From Bifidobacterium coryneforme (GTDB taxonomy: Bacteria; Actinomycetota; Actinomycetes; Actinomycetales; Bifidobacteriaceae), in contig NZ_CP007287.1 of NCBI RefSeq assembly GCF_000737865.1, positions 1,142,251-1,206,250 of the forward strand: a DNA stretch of 64,000 nucleotides. The letters are read 5' to 3'. A program made the position numbers and the translations under genes. Every line of letters begins with the position of its first letter. The first letter of the stretch is position 1. Below are positions 60,967 through 64,000 of the stretch, one piece after another. A model generated the notes under the pieces. It searched no databases and was not told where the DNA came from. It saw nothing but the letters and a program-made list of their open reading frames with translations.

Positions 60967-61662
60967 CTATTGGTCGGAAGACTCACCATATAGTTCTTCC
61001 GGCATGGTCAAAGTCAGATCGGCAAGGGAAACTTCCTCACCCTGAAGACCATTGTTCTCGTCCTCGTTCGTCGTAACATCTGGGTCGAAGCCATCACCCT
61101 TACCCGCCGAACCATCAATCTGATGTTCGGACTCATGGGTGTCTTCGGCATCTATCCGGGAGGTTTCCTGTTCTGCCTTGTCGGCCTCGGCAAGTGCCAG
61201 GTCGGCAATCCTGGAAGCCTCCTGGCGACGGACCGTCTCGGCTTCCTCATGCTCGGCTTCCTCATCCTTTTCCTGCTGAACCGCGCTGAGCAGGCCATGT
61301 ATGAAGGATGGGGCATCAGAGTCCGACAGGCTCTTCGCCAGGGAAAGCGCTTCGTCTATCGCCACCTTGTCGGGCACCTCAGGGTTGTAGAGCATCTCCC
61401 AGGCCGCGATACGCAGGAGATTCCTGTCGATGACATGCATCCGGCCCAGGGGCCACCTGGTCGAGTGACGATCAAGGGTGGCGTCGATACTCCTCTTGTG
61501 CTCGGCAACGCCGCGGACAATCTGGATGGCGTAATCGGGCAGGGGTGTCTGGGCCCCTGGATGGGCTATGCGCTCATCGAGCAGGGACAGGATATCCTGT
61601 CCCTTCTCATCCGCTTCGTACAGGGTGTTCAGCGCCCGCTTACGGGCTGTGGAACGTGCCAT
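60967..61662 (-). CDS. nusB: transcription antitermination factor NusB with long acidic tail
   Basis: 231 residues, much longer than the usual 140-160. Residues 1-140 are the NusB helical fold (MARSTARKRALNTLYEADEK, RMHVIDRNLLRIAAWEML, VAIDEALSLAKSLSD, SFIHGLLSAV). The remaining ~90 residues are strongly acidic and repetitive (EEAEHEEAETVRR, QIDGSAGKGDGFDPD, EDENNGLQGEE). NusB binds BoxA RNA with S10 in rRNA antitermination; the tail's role is unknown. It lies 13 bases after efp on the same strand, a conserved efp-nusB pair. Confidence 0.95.
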   Translation of the reverse strand: MARSTARKRALNTLYEADEKGQDILSLLDERIAHPGAQTPLPDYAIQIVRGVAEHKRSIDATLDRHSTRWPLGRMHVIDRNLLRIAAWEMLYNPEVPDKVAIDEALSLAKSLSDSDAPSFIHGLLSAVQQEKDEEAEHEEAETVRRQEASRIADLALAEADKAEQETSRIDAEDTHESEHQIDGSAGKGDGFDPDVTTNEDENNGLQGEEVSLADLTLTMPEELYGESSDQ

Positions 61663-61675
61663 CTATTCGTACGGC

Positions 61676-62239
61676 TCAGTTCTCGCGGCCCAGGTAGGAA
61701 CCGTCGCGGGTATCCACCTTGACCTTCTCACCCTGCCCGACGAAGAGGGGAACCTGGATTTCGGCTCCGGTCTCGACCGTGGCGGGCTTGGTACCGGCAT
61801 TGGAGCGGTTGCCCTGCACACCAGGCTCCGTCTCGGTCACGGTCAGGACCACGGAGGCCGGCAATTCCACGGAAAGGGGGTTCCCGTCATGGAAGCTGAT
61901 GATGCAGTCCGTGCCCTCAAGCAGGTAGTTCTCCTGGTCCCCGACCAGGCTGGCGGGGATGTTGACCTGATCGTAGGTGTTCATATCCATGAAGACGAAA
62001 GCGTCTCCATCACGGTAGGAGAACTGCATGGTCCTGTTGTCCACCGTCTCGAATTCCATCTTCATACCGGCATTGAAGGTACGGTCGACGATCTTGCCCG
62101 AAAGAACATCCTTGATGGTCGTGCGAACGAAGGCCGGACCCTTGCCGGGCTTGACATGCTGGAACTTGATGACGGTCCAGAGCTTGCCGTCCAGGTTGAT
62201 GACCGATCCGTTCTTGATGTCGTTTGAAGTCTGTGCCAC
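61676..62239 (-). CDS. efp: translation elongation factor P
   Basis: 187 residues from GTG 62239 (reads [18 protein letters not shown]), with AGGTGG 7 nt upstream. A KOW-like first domain with the tip [13 protein letters not shown] (Lys33) is followed by two OB domains. The C-terminus ([20 protein letters not shown]) is typical. EF-P relieves ribosomes stalled at proline runs. The tip has Lys between glycines, as in EF-Ps with no or a simple modification. nusB follows after 13 bases. Confidence 0.96.
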   Translation of the reverse strand: MAQTSNDIKNGSVINLDGKLWTVIKFQHVKPGKGPAFVRTTIKDVLSGKIVDRTFNAGMKMEFETVDNRTMQFSYRDGDAFVFMDMNTYDQVNIPASLVGDQENYLLEGTDCIISFHDGNPLSVELPASVVLTVTETEPGVQGNRSNAGTKPATVETGAEIQVPLFVGQGEKVKVDTRDGSYLGREN

Positions 62240-62446
62240 CTTGATACCACCTATCTCATGAATGACTGGGGCGGGAATCCGCAAGGGCCGACGCTCGGCC
62301 CGTTCCTCCAGCTCCCAAACGGCCCTCCCATGGGGATGACCTGCTCGCGTTGAATCCTCGCCTATTATGCCACGGTGCATGAACACACGAACCTTCGGGG
62401 CAATCTCCCCTATCGGCAGTCCGCGTACGACCGGCTAAGCAAGGCA

Positions 62447-62480
62447 AAGGGTCCGGAACGCCGAAGCGCACCGGACCCTT
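62447..62480 (-). terminator. tuf terminator
   Basis: A 10-bp stem AAGGGTCCGG (62447-62456) / CCGGACCCTT (62471-62480) lies 39 bases after the tuf stop. On the minus strand it is followed by TTGCCTT. The rest of the 280-base gap up to efp holds the efp leader and nothing else I can name. Confidence 0.7.
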
Positions 62481-62519
62481 CAGTTTCGGATGGGAATCAA
62501 TCCCGCCCGAGTACAGCTA

Positions 62520-63719
62520 CTAGTCGATGATCTTGGTCACTCGACCTGAACCAACGGTGTGGCCGCCTTCACGAACAGCGAAGGTCAGACCCTCCTCCAT
62601 GGCGACGGGCTGAATCAGCTCGACGGTGAAGGTGGCGTGATCGCCAGGCTGGACCATCTCGACACCATCGGGCAGGGTGATGACACCCGTCACGTCGGTG
62701 GTGCGGAAGTAGAACTGAGGACGGTAGTTGGAGAAGAACGGCGAGTGGCGTCCACCCTCGTCCTTGGTCAGCACGTAGACCTCGCCCTCGAACTTGTGGT
62801 GAGGGGTCACGCTGCCGGGGGCGGCCAGAACCTGACCACGCTCGACGTCCTCGCGACCGATGCCGCGCAGGAGCAGACCGGTGTTGTCGCCAGCCTCGGC
62901 CTCATCCATCTGCTTGTGGAAGGTCTCGATGGAGGTGACGGTGGTGGACTGGGTGTCGCGGATGCCGACGATCTCCACGGTGGAGTTCACGGGCAGCTTG
63001 CCGCGCTCGACACGGCCGGTCACCACGGTGCCACGGCCGGAGATGGTGAAGACATCCTCGACGGGCATCAGGAAGGGCTTGTCCAGGTCGTGGACAGGGG
63101 TGGGGATGTAGTCGTCGACGGCATCCATCAGATCCTTGACGGTCTGAACCCACTTGTCGTGATCGGGGGCATCATCGTGCAGGGCGCCGTAGGCGGAGGT
63201 GCGGATGACGGGGCAATCACGATCGAAGCCGTTCTCGTCGAGCAGGTCGCGGACCTCTTCCTCGACCAGCTCGATCAGCTCGTCGTCCTCGACCATGTCG
63301 CACTTGTTCAGTGCAACCAGGATCTTCGGCACGCCGACCTGGCGGGCCAGCAGAACGTGCTCACGGGTCTGTGCCATGGGGCCGTCGGTGGCGGCGACCA
63401 CGAGGATGGCGCCATCCATCTGGGCGGCACCGGTGATCATGTTCTTGACGAAGTCAGCGTGGCCGGGGCAGTCGACGTGGGCATAGTGACGCTTCTCGGT
63501 CTGGTACTCGATGTGCGCAATGTTGATGGTGATGCCGCGCTCCTTCTCCTCCGGAGCAGCATCGATTGCGGCGAAATCGTACTCGGGGTTCACATCAGGG
63601 AACTCCTCGTGCAGCACCTTGGAGATGGCCGCGGTCAGGGTGGTCTTACCGTGATCGACGTGGCCGATGGTGCCGATGTTAACGTGCGGCTTAGTCCGCT
63701 CGTACTTTTCCTTTGCCAT
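62520..63719 (-). CDS. tuf: elongation factor Tu
   Basis: 399 residues from ATG 63719 ([20 protein letters not shown]). The G-domain motifs are complete: [18 protein letters not shown] and NKCDMV. The two beta-barrel domains follow and the protein ends in [10 protein letters not shown]. It delivers aminoacyl-tRNA to the ribosome. Codon use is strongly biased to C/G-ending codons, as expected for a highly expressed gene. It follows fusA, separated by two hairpins. Confidence 0.98.
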   Translation of the reverse strand: MAKEKYERTKPHVNIGTIGHVDHGKTTLTAAISKVLHEEFPDVNPEYDFAAIDAAPEEKERGITINIAHIEYQTEKRHYAHVDCPGHADFVKNMITGAAQMDGAILVVAATDGPMAQTREHVLLARQVGVPKILVALNKCDMVEDDELIELVEEEVRDLLDENGFDRDCPVIRTSAYGALHDDAPDHDKWVQTVKDLMDAVDDYIPTPVHDLDKPFLMPVEDVFTISGRGTVVTGRVERGKLPVNSTVEIVGIRDTQSTTVTSIETFHKQMDEAEAGDNTGLLLRGIGREDVERGQVLAAPGSVTPHHKFEGEVYVLTKDEGGRHSPFFSNYRPQFYFRTTDVTGVITLPDGVEMVQPGDHATFTVELIQPVAMEEGLTFAVREGGHTVGSGRVTKIID

Positions 63720-63782
63720 TGTGTTTGTCCTCCTGGACGTTCGTAGTTTGCCTGCACGAACCACGCACAGAGCACTCGCTAC

Positions 63783-63811
63783 ATATTACTGGGTAATTGG
63801 GTTCTTTGCCA
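63783..63811 (-). promoter_or_regulatory. possible promoter of tuf
   Basis: On the minus strand TGGCAA (63806-63811), a 17-nt spacer and TAATAT (63783-63788) upstream of tuf. A separate tuf promoter would fit the hairpins behind fusA. Confidence 0.35.
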
Positions 63812-63825
63812 GTTATGCCCTCCGC

Positions 63826-63859
63826 CCAGTCAGCGCTACAAGAGTGTAGCGCTGACTGG
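63826..63859. repeat. 15-bp perfect hairpin between fusA and tuf
   Basis: CCAGTCAGCGCTACA (63826-63840), loop AGAG, then its exact complement (63845-63859). There is no T-tract on the minus strand. It may be an RNA processing or attenuation element, or a protein-binding site upstream of tuf. Confidence 0.7.
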
Positions 63860-63882
63860 TGACAGAAAACGCCTGACGGTGC

Positions 63883-63903
63883 GGTCCGCCGTGTCGGCGG
63901 ACC
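63883..63903 (-). terminator. hairpin after fusA
   Basis: GGTCCGCC (63883-63890) pairs with GGCGGACC (63896-63903) over a 5-nt loop, 8 bases after the fusA stop. It is followed on the minus strand by GTTTTCTG after 14 bases, a weak T-tract. Confidence 0.5.
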
Positions 63904-63910
63904 TGACGAA

Positions 63911-64000
63911 TCACTCGCCGCGCTGGGCCTTGATGATCTCGTCGCTGACGGCCTTGGGGACCTCAGCATAGGAGTCCATCTGCATGGTGAACATGGCGCG
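63911..64000 (-). CDS. fusA: elongation factor G, C-terminal end only
   Basis: Only the last 29 codons plus stop lie in the window (MFTMQMDSYAEVPKAVSDEI, ending IKAQRGE). This is the normal end of actinobacterial EF-G, which drives ribosome translocation. Its position just before tuf on the same strand is the classic fusA-tuf order. The rest of the gene is beyond the right edge. Confidence 0.9.
   Translation of the reverse strand, partial: RAMFTMQMDSYAEVPKAVSDEIIKAQRGE

Noticed and set aside
62559..63746. A ~395-codon plus-strand frame across tuf
   Set aside because: Antisense shadow of the strongly codon-biased tuf gene.

Overview
The window looks like a stretch of a Bifidobacterium (Actinobacteria, Bifidobacteriaceae) chromosome. 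This rests on the high G+C content, the pupylation genes (arc, dop, pup, pafA) next to efp-nusB-carAB-gmk-rpoZ-metK-priA-fmt, a polyphosphate glucokinase, a DUF3027 protein beside a cold-shock protein and ClpC, a three-domain ECF energy module behind an FMN riboswitch, and several genes that look leaderless. The species cannot be fixed from the sequence. There are no rRNA or tRNA genes, insertion sequences, phage genes or CRISPR arrays, and no gene-free stretch longer than about 300 bases.

Layout. 1-4507: an unrecognised acidic-tailed protein (runs off the left edge) head-to-head with a large polytopic membrane protein. 4638-10504 (minus): a beta-glucoside module (MFS transporter plus GH3 beta-glucosidase), then polyphosphate glucokinase overlapping an aminotransferase. 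10656-13298: nitroreductase, histidine phosphatase, GT2 glycosyltransferase. 13420-16761: FMN riboswitch, riboflavin S-component RibU and a fused EcfA-EcfA-EcfT polypeptide whose last part is out of frame. 16867-24948 (minus): ClpC, DUF3027, an unusual cold-shock-domain protein, a histidine kinase/response regulator pair preceded by 11-bp direct repeats, and a TPM-domain membrane protein. 25020-28350: a WXG100 protein, GroEL under a CIRCE-like operator with its arms in reversed order, CspA, and a LytR_C-domain membrane protein.

28471-36515 (plus): uracil-DNA glycosylase, then a tightly coupled operon MoxR - DUF58 - small membrane protein - VWA - VWA - unknown membrane protein, followed by a WXG-like protein overlapping a cysteine-rich alpha/beta hydrolase. 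36589-41020 (plus): purB, a flippase-like membrane protein carrying a kinase-like segment without catalytic residues, and HU. 41175-51266 (minus): pafA, pup, an inositol-monophosphatase-like protein, dop, arc, fmt, a HAD hydrolase and priA. The pupylation set has no 20S proteasome genes, Arc lacks the C-terminal docking motif, and Pup already ends in Glu.

51511-64000: metK, rpoZ, ilvD (plus), gmk, carB, carA, nusB, efp, tuf and the end of fusA, a nucleotide, translation and transcription housekeeping block with several strong hairpins between genes.

The most interesting points are the proteasome-less pupylation cluster with a metal-site-degenerate IMPase-like gene inside it, the WXG-like/Cys-rich hydrolase pair behind a MoxR-VWA operon, the frameshifted ECF fusion, the reversed-order CIRCE-like site, and the 11-bp periodic TTCAG repeats in front of the response regulator.
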